NCBI GenBank assembly: GCA_029906195.1
Contig: JARWSJ010000001.1
Location: forward strand, 744,001 to 808,000
Source of the DNA: Chitinophagaceae bacterium 26-R-25
Lineage (GTDB): Bacteria; Bacteroidota; Bacteroidia; Chitinophagales; Chitinophagaceae
Direction of reading: 5' to 3'
Length of the DNA stretch: 64,000 nt
This document shows positions 51,146 through 59,794 of the stretch, one piece after another. The translations under genes were made by a program, and so were the position numbers. Positions within the stretch are counted from its first letter, which is position 1. The number at the start of each line of letters is the position of its first letter. The notes beneath the pieces are model-generated. The model had not been told where the DNA came from. It did no database searches and saw only the letters and a list, made by a program, of their open reading frames with translations.

Positions 51146-51235
51146 GCTTAACGCTAAACGCCTAATGCCAAACCCAGGGCTACCCGCGTTAAGCGTTAAG
51201 CGTTAGGCGTTAGGCGTTTACCGTTAAGCATTAGT
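51146..51235. repeat. GCGTTAG-family inverted repeat
   Basis: Left arm 51146-51175 (GCTTAACGCTAAACGCCTAA), right arm 51186-51235 (GCGTTAAGCGTTAAGCGTTA...), spacer 10 bp. The right arm has seven or eight 7-bp units, the longest of this family, and reaches the stop of the TonB receptor. Confidence 0.85.
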
Positions 51236-53720
51236 TATTCCACTCCAGCGGCACGGTCACTTTAAACGAAAAATTCCTTCCCATGTTATGAATGCCGTGG
51301 TTTGGATTCATGTCTGTATCGGAGTACAGAAAATATTTCAGCCTGTTCAAGTGATCCCAATAAGCAACATCAAAAATGTTGTTGGCCATCAGATAAACAT
51401 TGAACATTGTTTTGCCTTTTCTATTGGTGAAACCTGCACCAACACCGGCATTTACCAATGCGTACCCTGGTGTGGCGCTTTCTGTATTGTCGGTCAGATA
51501 AACACGATCTTGTTTTGCATAGTAAGCCAATTGAACTTTTGCAAAACCGTCAACAATATGATGAGTCGTCGCGTCAAAGTCATAACGCAATTCAGAAATA
51601 CCGTGTAACGGTGGAATGAACGGCAAATACTTGTTGCTGTCTGTCTTCACAGCACCACTTGCAGTTTTGTTATCGCCATACACAACGGACACGCTGTTCT
51701 CAAAGTGCAGTGATTTTATCGGATGGAAATCAATACTCAATTCACCACCATATAAATTCGCTTTTCCCTGCTGGAATTTATAAACAGTATTGCCGTTGAG
51801 TAGAGAGTCCCCACCCGCAGTAGCGGCAAGCTTTTGATTGAAAATGTAGTTGGAAATAGTGTTGTTAAATACACTGAAATTGATGATCACATATTTTGAA
51901 GTATAGGAGAGACCAAGGTCTTCCTGCAAAGAAAATTCCGGTTTAAATTGATCATTGCCTACTTGATAAATATTCGTTCCGGGGTGTACTCCATTTGCAG
52001 AAATTTCAGAAATGTTTGGTGCACGGTAGCCGCGTGAAATATTCCCTTTCAACGCAAATTTTTCCGAAACATTATAGGTGGCACCTACGCTTCCTGAAAA
52101 TCCTGAGTACGTATGTTTGTAAGCGTGAAACGGATTCCCTGCACCGGCCGTATCTGTGCCGAATACGGGCTTCTCAAAACCAGAAACAGGATCAGTGCCA
52201 GTGTACAATGCACTGTTGTTAAAAGATCTGTTGTCATAACGCACACCACCTGCGATGTCCAGTCTGCCAAATGTTTTCTTTATCAAAGCAAACGGCCCTA
52301 CATCAAATTGATGATAAGAGGGAATCACAAACTCCGTTCCTTTTGTAACATCATTTTCCTGGTACATTCCATTTACTCCCGCGGTAAAGTTCCATCCGTT
52401 AATTTCCGGCAGGTAATATTTTACGTCGTACGAATAAGTGTTCATTTGCAAATACAATCCGGCAACATCCTGGTAAGGCGCTTCCGGGTGGCTGAACTCT
52501 CTTCTTACGCTGCGCTGAAAGCCAAGATTGACGCCCAATCTGCCATTGTTACCCAAAATAAAATTGTTGTTCAGATAGCCTCTGTAGTGTTGTACATGTT
52601 GATGTAGCGGAGTGATTGCATACGACTTTAATTCATTATCGCTAACGATCGGCCTGTACAGATCATCTTCTGTAATTTGTTTCGTGAATTTTCCTGTTGC
52701 TGAATCCCTGCTGCCATCCGGAATTTCCTGCAGGTCATCAAACATGGAAAGGTTCAAATGCGTGTAGCCCCATTTGCCATGCAGGCCCATTGCAACGGTC
52801 GCATCGGTTTCTTTAAATGCTGTATTGAAAACCCTGCCATCGATTTTATTTCTGTAGTTGGTAGCTTCTTTGTGCGAAACACGCCCCATCCATTCGAAAC
52901 CGTTTTTATTACCGGAAAGCATTGCCGTTCCACCAAACATTCCGTTGTTGGTTTGATATTCTACCTGCACTTCGCCTTTTATTTTTCCATCCTGCGGCTG
53001 AGGAGTAGGGATGAGGTTTACAACGCCTGCCAAAGCATCGGAGCCGTAACTCAAACTGGCCGGGCCTTTGATCACTTCAATCCTGTCGACACCGTATTGA
53101 TCCACTTCAATGCCGTGCTCATCGCCCCATTGCTGGCCTTCTTGTCGAACGCCATCGAACAATGTAAGAATTCTATTATAACCCAGCCCGCGAATAAAAG
53201 GCTTGGAAACATTAGGCCCAGTTGTAAGCGCACTTACACCCGGCACTTTTGCAATGGCATCAATAATATTTGAACTTAGGTTTGTTGTAAGGTATGTGTG
53301 GTTTACCGCAACAATAGGAACGGGACTGCGTTTGATTTGCGTTGCTTTCGAAGTGCCCGTGATCACCACGGTTCCTTCTTCCACTACTTCGTCAGTTAAG
53401 GCAAAGTCTTGTTTGTGTACAGCGCCGTTTATAGTTATGTTTCTCGTTTGCGCCTTGTGTCCTATATAATGTACCTCTACGAGATAAGTACCTTGAGGAA
53501 TCGTTTTAAAGGAATAATGCCCACTATCATCCGCGGCAGTTCCCATTTGAAGATCGGGAATGTAAATAGTTGCCTTGGGCAAAGGAGTGCCGGTTTTCTT
53601 CTCAAAAATATTGCCGGATAACGATCCCGGCGATTTGCTGATTTTATTCTGCGCAGAAATTAACTGGTAAGTATGTATCGAAACAAATAGTATAATAAGT
53701 CGTATGAAAAATGATTTCAT
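51231..53720 (-). CDS. TonB-dependent receptor with carboxypeptidase-like N-terminal domain
   Basis: 829 aa from ATG 53720, signal peptide ending IHTYQLISAQN. Residues about 30-105 form a carboxypeptidase regulatory-like domain (GSLSGNIFEKKTGTPLPKAT), followed by the plug (IKRSPVPIVAVNHTYL... IDAIAKVPGVSAL, VDRIEVIKGPASLSYGSDAL) and a 22-strand barrel. No SusD-like partner follows, so it is not a polysaccharide system. The small exported protein encoded upstream has a KCDC motif, hinting at metal or metal-chelate uptake. Substrate not determinable. Confidence 0.85.
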   Translation of the reverse strand: MKSFFIRLIILFVSIHTYQLISAQNKISKSPGSLSGNIFEKKTGTPLPKATIYIPDLQMGTAADDSGHYSFKTIPQGTYLVEVHYIGHKAQTRNITINGAVHKQDFALTDEVVEEGTVVITGTSKATQIKRSPVPIVAVNHTYLTTNLSSNIIDAIAKVPGVSALTTGPNVSKPFIRGLGYNRILTLFDGVRQEGQQWGDEHGIEVDQYGVDRIEVIKGPASLSYGSDALAGVVNLIPTPQPQDGKIKGEVQVEYQTNNGMFGGTAMLSGNKNGFEWMGRVSHKEATNYRNKIDGRVFNTAFKETDATVAMGLHGKWGYTHLNLSMFDDLQEIPDGSRDSATGKFTKQITEDDLYRPIVSDNELKSYAITPLHQHVQHYRGYLNNNFILGNNGRLGVNLGFQRSVRREFSHPEAPYQDVAGLYLQMNTYSYDVKYYLPEINGWNFTAGVNGMYQENDVTKGTEFVIPSYHQFDVGPFALIKKTFGRLDIAGGVRYDNRSFNNSALYTGTDPVSGFEKPVFGTDTAGAGNPFHAYKHTYSGFSGSVGATYNVSEKFALKGNISRGYRAPNISEISANGVHPGTNIYQVGNDQFKPEFSLQEDLGLSYTSKYVIINFSVFNNTISNYIFNQKLAATAGGDSLLNGNTVYKFQQGKANLYGGELSIDFHPIKSLHFENSVSVVYGDNKTASGAVKTDSNKYLPFIPPLHGISELRYDFDATTHHIVDGFAKVQLAYYAKQDRVYLTDNTESATPGYALVNAGVGAGFTNRKGKTMFNVYLMANNIFDVAYWDHLNRLKYFLYSDTDMNPNHGIHNMGRNFSFKVTVPLEWNN

Positions 53721-53784
53721 GCCAAATGGATATTTAGTGAAATGCACCAATGCGTGTAAAACACGAGGGTGTTTTCACAAGGGA

Positions 53785-53868
53785 GTTATGAATGATGAAT
53801 GGTGGATTATGAATGGGACAGATTGTGTCATTTCTAATTCATAATTTCTAAATCCTAATTTCTATACC
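53785..53868. repeat. Inverted TTATGAATGATGAATGG repeat
   Basis: Left arm 53785-53816 (GTTATGAATGATGAATGGTG), right arm 53831-53864 (TTTCTAATTCATAATTTCTA), another degenerate pair between co-directional genes. The right arm supplies the TAG stop of the 105-aa gene. Confidence 0.6.
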
Positions 53869-54179
53869 ATTGGCGGGCCTTTCAGCGAGCAGAATATTCT
53901 TTCTGCAGATGAAAAGGGAGGATTGTAAATGGAGAAGATTGTTGTGAATTCCTGTGTGGGAACATGCAGGGAAAAAACAGGTGTTTCATCAAGCGGCATT
54001 AAAAAGTCGTCAATACAGTCGCACTTGAAAGATTTGTCTTCGCTGGAAGAAAGCGGATCCTTCTTTTCATTTGCCTGCTCTGTGTGATACCAGTTGTGTA
54101 GCCACAAACGCAATCCCATCTTTTGGGTAAACACCAAAAGCATTAAAACCGTAATGAATCTTATGAAGGATTTGCGCAT
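53862..54179 (-). CDS. Small exported protein before the TonB receptor (C-terminal LKGPP motif)
   Basis: 105 aa with a signal-like N-terminus (FIRFITVLMLLVFTQKMGLRL). Features: W-rich LWLHNWYH, acidic/basic stretch, KCDCIDDF, and C-terminal FCSLKGPPMV. The CSLKGPP ending resembles CLSLRGPP of the protein at 20297-20662. It precedes the TonB receptor on the same strand (141 bp) and is likely in the same operon. Function unknown. Confidence 0.6.
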   Translation of the reverse strand: MRKSFIRFITVLMLLVFTQKMGLRLWLHNWYHTEQANEKKDPLSSSEDKSFKCDCIDDFLMPLDETPVFSLHVPTQEFTTIFSIYNPPFSSAERIFCSLKGPPMV

Positions 54180-54186
54180 CTGGGCA

Positions 54187-54194
54187 CAAAGCTA
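54187..54194 (-). promoter_or_regulatory. Putative -7 box, 7 bases before ATG
   Basis: Minus strand reads TAGCTTTG, exact TAnnTTTG match, 7 bases before the start of the 105-aa gene. Confidence 0.45.
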
Positions 54195-54304
54195 GAAAAA
54201 TGCAACAGTATTTCAAAAATTGAATTGCATTAATTTATTATGAAGGCAAAAAGTTGAAATTCAAAAGGCAAAGGCAAAAGTCAAAAATTGCGGCACTCTT
54301 GATT

Positions 54305-54481
54305 ACCCCTAAGGCACTAAGGGCACAAAGGTTCACTAAGAAGACGAAATTATCCGAAAGGCTTGGAAGATTATGAAGAATGATGCACATAGTAGAGACG
54401 CATTGAATGCGTCTCTATTGCACCCGAACGTTTTTCGAACGTTGTTTTGGTGTAACGGAGACGCATTCAATGCGTCTCTAC
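54305..54481. repeat. CACTAAGG arm and nested GTAGAGACGC palindromes
   Basis: 54305-54340 is a lone CACTAAGG-type arm. 54392-54481 is a complete nested palindrome: TAGAGACGCATT/AATGCGTCTCTA occurs once at each end, both are themselves palindromic, and the core has GCACC/GGTGT and AACGTT/AACGTT. The rest of 54195-54623 shows only degenerate AT-rich repeats. Confidence 0.75.
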
Positions 54482-54623
54482 GGAAGTCCCGAAATTATTT
54501 GCACTTAATCCAACGCTGTTAACCTTCGATAACATAAATGACCGATTCCATAACAGTTAGTTTGCAACTGCTTCTACATTTACAGTTCTGAAAACGTAAT
54601 TGAAATGCTTATTTTTATTATTG

Positions 54624-54699
54624 CCCGTGCATGGTGCGGAATGGCGAAAGCCGCCGAACGCCCAATTACGTGCGTCAGACACCTAAACACGGGTTTTTA
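54624..54699 (+). ncRNA. Candidate structured RNA or attenuator
   Basis: CCCGTG (54624-54629) pairs with CACGGG (54688-54693), followed by TTTTTAC. Inside, GGTG (54633-54636) can pair with CACC (54680-54683), and GGCGAAAGCC (54643-54652) forms a GNRA-type hairpin followed by GCCGAACGCCC. The closing stem ends in a U-run, as in a terminator, 21 bp before the next ATG. No known riboswitch class was recognised. Confidence 0.4.
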
Positions 54700-54720
54700 C
54701 TTTATCTGAAAAACGTAATT

Positions 54721-54930
54721 ATGGTAAAATTTTTCGACAACAAACTCGTCATCGAAATCACAACCCCTTCGCCAAATGAAACCTTACATGATCTTCAGCA
54801 CAGTCTTTTGCATTTGCTTATGTTGAAAGACTCAAAACAAGTTACAGACGGTTTCGCCGAATGGAACGCCGTTAACCTACTGAGCGAATTGCTATTGCCG
54901 TTAAAAGCTTATCCGAAAGTGTTGCACTAG
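54721..54930 (+). CDS. Small conserved-looking protein, unknown
   Basis: 69 aa from ATG 54721 (MVKFFDNKLVIEITTPSPNE). Soluble, with one beta-rich N-terminus and helices (TLHDLQHSLLHLLMLKD, NLLSELLLPLKAYPK). A longer frame from 54631 would run through the structured RNA and is rejected. No family recognised. The leader RNA just upstream may control it. Confidence 0.5.
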   Translation: MVKFFDNKLVIEITTPSPNETLHDLQHSLLHLLMLKDSKQVTDGFAEWNAVNLLSELLLPLKAYPKVLH

Positions 54931-54961
54931 AAAAAGGCGCTCTATTTCAACTCTCTCATTT

Positions 54962-55039
54962 ACCACTAAGGCACTAAGGGCACTAAGCCTCACTTAGAGA
55001 ACCCTTAGTGTAACTTAGTGGCCTTAGTGTCTTAGTGGT
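54962..55039. repeat. CACTAAGG inverted repeat
   Basis: ACCACTAAGGCACTAAGGGC (from 54962) and GGCCTTAGTGTCTTAGTGGT (to 55039), about 30 bp arms with a central part that also pairs. It sits before the convergent terminator. Confidence 0.85.
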
Positions 55040-55077
55040 TAGTGTTGGAGACTATAAATTATAAACACCGGCAAAAC

Positions 55078-55112
55078 AAAAAAGCGTCCCGAAAAATCGG
55101 AGACGCTTTTTT
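55078..55112. terminator. Bidirectional terminator between convergent genes
   Basis: AAAAAAGCGTC (55078-55088) and GACGCTTTTTT (55102-55112), extended by CGA/TCG near the loop. Symmetric A- and T-runs serve both strands. Confidence 0.9.
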
Positions 55113-55139
55113 GACTTTTTATTTTTGAATTTTTACTTC

Positions 55140-57509
55140 TTAAAATCCTTTCTTCTTCTCAGCAGCTTGCATCGGGTTGCCGCCGGTAGATTGACCGCGA
55201 GCCTGTTCAGCAGCTTTGAAAACCTGGAAGCGGCTAGGTGTTGTTACATTCGGCCAGCTGTTGTTGGTTTCGTCTATATCTGCAGTTTCACGCATTGGGT
55301 CAAGTTTAATGCTTGCCACCTCTTTGTTCTTTACAAATATTTTAGAAAGTTTGCTTTCGCTTTTGCGCCAAACCTGAGCCGGAATTCTTTCAACTTCTTT
55401 AGTGCCATCTTTGTATGTCCACTCAATGATGATTGGCATTACAAGGCCGCCTTTGTTGGTGAAGAACAGTTGATAGAAGTTTTGATCAGTGATCGCTTTT
55501 TTCTCTTCTTCTGTCAAAGTAGCTGCAGTTGTATTATTCGGAATTGCCACGCTTGTTGTATCGTAAGGCTCAATACCGCGATCATATTTCCAGTAGAAAT
55601 CACGAAGCGTGGTGTCTGCATCCGTTAAGAACTGGATATTTTTATCATCACGGTTGCGTACTTTAGAAATATCTTCGAATGAATTCACCTGAGGACCTGC
55701 CAGTTTTTTATAAACAACTGCAGGGCCATTAGATTTAGTAATGAATTCTGGTTTGAATCCTTTCACGCTATCCAAAGCGATGTCGCAAGGATCTGTACCA
55801 AAGAACCAGCCTCTCCAGAACCAGTCAAGATCTTCGGCACTTGCATCTTCCATAGTGCGGAAGAAATCTGCAGGAGTTGGATGCTTGAATGCCCAGCGTC
55901 TTGCATACTCTTTAAATGCATAGTCGAACAATTCGCGACCCATGATCGTTTCGCGCAAAATGTTTAAACCTGTTGCTGGCTTAGAATAGGCGTTTGGTCC
56001 AAACTGCACGATGTTTTCAGAGTTGGTCATGATTGGCTCCAACTGATCTTTCGGCAATTTCATATAGTCTGTAATGGTGAAAGCAGGTCCGCGACGTGAA
56101 GGGAATTTGTTGTCGTACAACTCTTCCGTCAGGTATTCTACAAACGTATTCAAACCTTCATCCATCCATGTCCATTGACGCTCATCGCTGTTAACGATCA
56201 TAGGGAAGAAGTTGTGACCCACTTCGTGAATTACTACGCCAAGCATGCCATATTTAGTAGCCTCGCTGTATGTGCCATCTTTTTCAGTACGGCCAAAGTT
56301 GAAGCAGATCATTGGGTATTCCATACCATTTGAAGCTTCTACGCTTTGGGCAACTGGATATGGATAGGGAATAGTGAATTTGGAATATGTTTTAATGGTG
56401 TGGGCAACAGCTTTTGTTGAGAACTTACGGTAAAGGTTATACGCTTCTTTGCCATAGTAACTCATGCACATTACTTTTTTTCCTTCAACATAAGCAGGCA
56501 TTGCATCCCACACAAATTTAGGGCTGCTTCCCCATGCAAAGTCACGAACGTTATCTGCTTTGAAGATCCATGTTTTGGTCTTTGCTGTTTTGTCCTGCTC
56601 AGATTTTTTTGCTTCATCAAGCGTAACTACTTCGATTGGTTCTTTGGTAGTTTGCGCTTTTTGCCAGCGTGCGAATTGTGCCGGAGACAATACTTGCTGA
56701 TAGTTTTGACATTCGCCCGTTCCGCCCACCACGTGATCAGCAGGAACTGTCATTTGTACTTTGAAATTTCCAAAAGTCAATGCGAATTCGCCGCGACCGG
56801 TGAACTGGTGGTTTTGCCAGCCCTGGAAATCGCTGTACACGCAGAGACGAGGGTACCACTGGGTGATAGTGAAAAGATAGTTGCCATCTTCAGGGAAAAA
56901 TTCGTAACCACCGCGACCGCCTTCTTTCATACGATTGCTGATAAAATAGTTCCAGTCAACTTTCAAGACGATCTGTTTGCCTGGTTTCAGTGGAGTAGGC
57001 AATTCAACACGCATCATTGTTTTGTTGATCGTGTATTTCATCGCGGCGCCAAGGCCATCTGTTAATTTGGTGATATTTACACCGCCATTGTTGGGTGTGT
57101 TTTGAGCGGCATAGCGGCTTACCTGCTGACTAGTTGTTGTGTCAGGCATTGAGCTTCCATCCTGATAGTTTGCATTATTTTTTGAACTGTGCTCATTTTC
57201 GTCGAGTTGCAACCACAAATAGGTTAGCACATCGGGAGAGTTGTTCCAGTAAGTGATGGTTTCGCTACCGGTAAGTTTTAATTTGCTTTCGTCCAGGTCA
57301 CATTTAATGTCGTAATCGGCACGTTGTTGCCAATACTTAGGACCCGGTGCTCCGCTTGCGGTGCGGTATTCATTTGGTGTAGGTAGAATGCCACCCAATT
57401 GCTCAAACTTGTTTCCGTGGTTGGAACCCGGATTGTTCTGAGTGTTTTGAGCGTTAGATTTCCCTACCACAAAAAGCAGAAAACCAAAAGGAATCAAGAG
57501 CTTTTTCAT
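55140..57509 (-). CDS. M1-family metallopeptidase, exported
   Basis: 789 aa from ATG 57509, signal peptide KLLIPFGFLLFVVGKSNAQ. Gluzincin of the M1 type: GMEYPMICF corresponds to the exopeptidase GxMEN, zinc motif HEVGHNFFP near residue 428 and WTWMDEGLNTFVEYL with the third ligand Glu. The usual N-terminal beta-domain (YDIKCDLDESKLKLTGSETIT) is present. GMEY instead of GAMEN suggests altered exopeptidase activity. Its neighbours HupE-like and DUF6702 genes are divergent or same-strand and often co-occur in Bacteroidota. Confidence 0.85.
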   Translation of the reverse strand: MKKLLIPFGFLLFVVGKSNAQNTQNNPGSNHGNKFEQLGGILPTPNEYRTASGAPGPKYWQQRADYDIKCDLDESKLKLTGSETITYWNNSPDVLTYLWLQLDENEHSSKNNANYQDGSSMPDTTTSQQVSRYAAQNTPNNGGVNITKLTDGLGAAMKYTINKTMMRVELPTPLKPGKQIVLKVDWNYFISNRMKEGGRGGYEFFPEDGNYLFTITQWYPRLCVYSDFQGWQNHQFTGRGEFALTFGNFKVQMTVPADHVVGGTGECQNYQQVLSPAQFARWQKAQTTKEPIEVVTLDEAKKSEQDKTAKTKTWIFKADNVRDFAWGSSPKFVWDAMPAYVEGKKVMCMSYYGKEAYNLYRKFSTKAVAHTIKTYSKFTIPYPYPVAQSVEASNGMEYPMICFNFGRTEKDGTYSEATKYGMLGVVIHEVGHNFFPMIVNSDERQWTWMDEGLNTFVEYLTEELYDNKFPSRRGPAFTITDYMKLPKDQLEPIMTNSENIVQFGPNAYSKPATGLNILRETIMGRELFDYAFKEYARRWAFKHPTPADFFRTMEDASAEDLDWFWRGWFFGTDPCDIALDSVKGFKPEFITKSNGPAVVYKKLAGPQVNSFEDISKVRNRDDKNIQFLTDADTTLRDFYWKYDRGIEPYDTTSVAIPNNTTAATLTEEEKKAITDQNFYQLFFTNKGGLVMPIIIEWTYKDGTKEVERIPAQVWRKSESKLSKIFVKNKEVASIKLDPMRETADIDETNNSWPNVTTPSRFQVFKAAEQARGQSTGGNPMQAAEKKKGF

Positions 57510-57638
57510 CTGTTTATTTTTATTGCTTTTAAAGGTCAGATGCAATTCGCCAAACAATCATTGCTTTGGATATGTGCAGTGAAGATGGCTCATTTCATGC
57601 ATTTTTTAGTTTCAGTTTTTAAAAAAAGGTTAAAAGTT

Positions 57639-58235
57639 TTATGCAGTTTTCAAATATAATTCAGGCAGCCGTTCAAAAGCCATTTTGCAGGAAAAAATCA
57701 ATATTATTATAGAAATTACCTGCAGCCACCTTTGAGCGGGCAGCTTAGCGATGTTCACTACCACATGCGAAAGTGCCAATACAACAGCTACTACCAGCAA
57801 TTGCGCAACTTCTATTCCAAGATTAAAAGCAAACAAGTGCCCTATCAATCCTTCTTTACCTTCCAGTGAAAGCAATGTAGTGGCATAAGCCATGCCGTGT
57901 ATCATACCGAAGAACAGTGAGAAAAAATAAATGAGCGGTAGTTTTTTGTTGGCTGTGCCCGGTTTTTGCAGCAGATTATTGATTGCCGTGCATATGATCG
58001 TCAGAGGAATTAAAAATTCGATCCATTTCGTGTTTATGCTGATAATGCCTAATGTGCTCAACGCCAAAGTGATGGAGTGCCCAATGGTAAAGGCCGTAAC
58101 CAAAACCGCCACTTTGCGCCAGTCTTTCCATGTGTATCGGAGGCATAATGCCGCGACGAACAAAATATGATCCATCGCCTCCCATGTAAGAATGTGATCA
58201 ATGCCTAATTTGAAGTAAAGATTAAAATCCAGCAT
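57639..58235 (-). CDS. HupE/UreJ-like membrane protein
   Basis: 198 aa with about six membrane helices and the family's His residues: GIDHILTWEAMDHILF, AFTIGHSITLAL, FGMIHGMAYAT, FNLGIEVAQLL. HupE/UreJ proteins are implicated in nickel (or cobalt) transport, but the Bacteroidota branch has no proven substrate. It is divergent from the DUF6702 gene 50 bp away, which is often found beside it. Confidence 0.8.
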   Translation of the reverse strand: MLDFNLYFKLGIDHILTWEAMDHILFVAALCLRYTWKDWRKVAVLVTAFTIGHSITLALSTLGIISINTKWIEFLIPLTIICTAINNLLQKPGTANKKLPLIYFFSLFFGMIHGMAYATTLLSLEGKEGLIGHLFAFNLGIEVAQLLVVAVVLALSHVVVNIAKLPAQRWLQVISIIILIFSCKMAFERLPELYLKTA

Positions 58236-58285
58236 AAGATTTGAAAATAATCAAGACTTTTGTTACCCTGTAAATTAGTTTTTAA

Positions 58286-58858
58286 ATGGCGAATAGATTT
58301 TATAAATGGCAGCTCTTATTGTGTTTATTTGTTATTTGTTCTGTTGCGGGCAACGATTTGTTTGCTGCCGGCCACAAGAACAAAGATTTACCCGTAAGCC
58401 CCGGAAAGCCAACGGCCAACCATCCTTTTTATATAAGTGTCACAGAAATTAACCACAACGCAAAGGACAAAACACTTGAAATCAGTTGTAAGATGTTCCT
58501 GGATGATTTCGAAAAAACATTGCGTGATGTGACCAAAACAGAAGTAGATCTTAACAATGTAAAAGACAAGGCGAAGATAGATAAGCTGATCAGCAATTAC
58601 CTGAACAGTCACCTGCAGCTTAAAGTGGATGGCAAACCCGTGTCATTGCAATTTATAGGTTTTGAGAAAGAGAGCGAAGCGGCGTGGTGCTATTTGCAGG
58701 TAAACAATGTGCCTTCTGTAAAGCAACTGGAAGTAAAAAATACGTTGCTGTTTGAAGAATTCGATTCCCAAATCAGCATTATGCACGTAATCGTGAACGG
58801 TACGAGGAAAAGCACAAGGTTGAATAAACCGGAGAGTGTTGCGAAGTTTGATTTTTAA
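58286..58858 (+). CDS. DUF6702 family exported protein
   Basis: 190 aa, signal peptide LLLCLFVICSVAGNDLFA. Mature part starts HPFYISVTEINHNAKDKTLE and continues with KMFLDDFEKTLRD, VDGKPVSLQFIGFEKESEAAW and FDSQISIMHVIVNGTRKS, which fits the DUF6702 pattern. Family members lie next to HupE-like and M1 peptidase genes in many Bacteroidota, suggesting a shared function at the envelope, not yet known. Confidence 0.75.
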   Translation: MANRFYKWQLLLCLFVICSVAGNDLFAAGHKNKDLPVSPGKPTANHPFYISVTEINHNAKDKTLEISCKMFLDDFEKTLRDVTKTEVDLNNVKDKAKIDKLISNYLNSHLQLKVDGKPVSLQFIGFEKESEAAWCYLQVNNVPSVKQLEVKNTLLFEEFDSQISIMHVIVNGTRKSTRLNKPESVAKFDF

Positions 58859-58956
58859 TTATTGAATCATTGAATAATTGAATTATTGAAAGGCACAAAG
58901 TTTGTTTATCTTACTTGCAGAATGCTGTTACTCAATAATTCAATGATTCATAATTA
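58857..58956. repeat. Inverted ATTGAATCATTGAATAA repeat
   Basis: Left arm 58857-58890 (TTGAATCATTGAATAATTGA), right arm 58931-58956 (CTCAATAATTCAATGATTCA), spacer about 40 bp. Closest to the TAACTGAA family. Confidence 0.8.
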
Positions 58957-58973
58957 AACAACAAAGCCTTTTT

Positions 58974-59792
58974 ATGAAATACATACTGATTGCTGCGAGC
59001 CTGATGGCTGCATTGTCTGTAAACGCACAACATTCACTTTCAAAATTATGGCAAACAGATAGCGTGCTCCCTATACCGGAGTCCGTGAAACTTGATCCGA
59101 ATAGCCAGATCCTTTACGTTTCACTAATTGATGGCGACGGTAGTAAAAAGGATGGAAAAGGTGGCGTGGCTAAATTGGGAACAGGCGGTACCATTATCAA
59201 TGCTGACTGGATAACGGGTTTGAATGCACCCAAAGGAATTGGCCAATATGGTGATCTGCTTTATGTTGCCGACCTCACAGAAGTTGTGGTGATCAGGATT
59301 TCAGAGAATAAGGTGATCAATAAAATACCTATCGAAGGCGCAGAGTTTCTCAATGATGTTACTGTCGATAAAAACGGAGTGGTATATGTTTCTGACTCGA
59401 GGAAAAATACGGTACATCAGATAATAAGGGACAAACCAACTTTATTTGCAGACAATCTTCCAAATGCTAATGGCGTGCTAGCTGTGGGCAGTAGCCTATA
59501 TGTGCTTGCCTCAGGTGATTTGTGGAGATTTGACAATAAAAAGCAAAAGACAAAAATTGCCGGTGACATGGAAAAAAGCACCGATGGCCTTGAAATGGTA
59601 GCACCCGATGAGTTCATAGTAAGCTGCTGGTCCGGCGTCATCTACTACGTAAAAGACGGAAAAGCCGAACAAATGCTCGACACAAGGCCAGAAAAAAGCA
59701 ACACTGCCGACATTGGTTACGACAGCAAAAATCGTATCGTTTACGTGCCAACGTTTATGAAGAAGAGCGTGGTGGCGTACCAACTTAAATAG
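58974..59792 (+). CDS. SMP-30/gluconolactonase-like exported propeller
   Basis: 272 aa with signal peptide LIAASLMAALSVNAQH. Six-bladed propeller of the SMP-30/NHL kind: ILYVSLIDGDGSKKDGKGGV, LLYVADLTEVVVIRISENK, EFLNDVTVDKNGVVYVSDSR, NRIVYVPTFMKKSVVAY. The NDVTVD and VYVSDSR phrases are typical metal-site surroundings of SMP-30. Substrate unknown. Confidence 0.75.
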   Translation: MKYILIAASLMAALSVNAQHSLSKLWQTDSVLPIPESVKLDPNSQILYVSLIDGDGSKKDGKGGVAKLGTGGTIINADWITGLNAPKGIGQYGDLLYVADLTEVVVIRISENKVINKIPIEGAEFLNDVTVDKNGVVYVSDSRKNTVHQIIRDKPTLFADNLPNANGVLAVGSSLYVLASGDLWRFDNKKQKTKIAGDMEKSTDGLEMVAPDEFIVSCWSGVIYYVKDGKAEQMLDTRPEKSNTADIGYDSKNRIVYVPTFMKKSVVAYQLK

Positions 59793-59794
59793 TG

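Noticed and set aside
52113-53273. Plus-strand frames of 164 and 171 codons within the TonB receptor gene
   Set aside because: Antisense shadows of a well-defined receptor.
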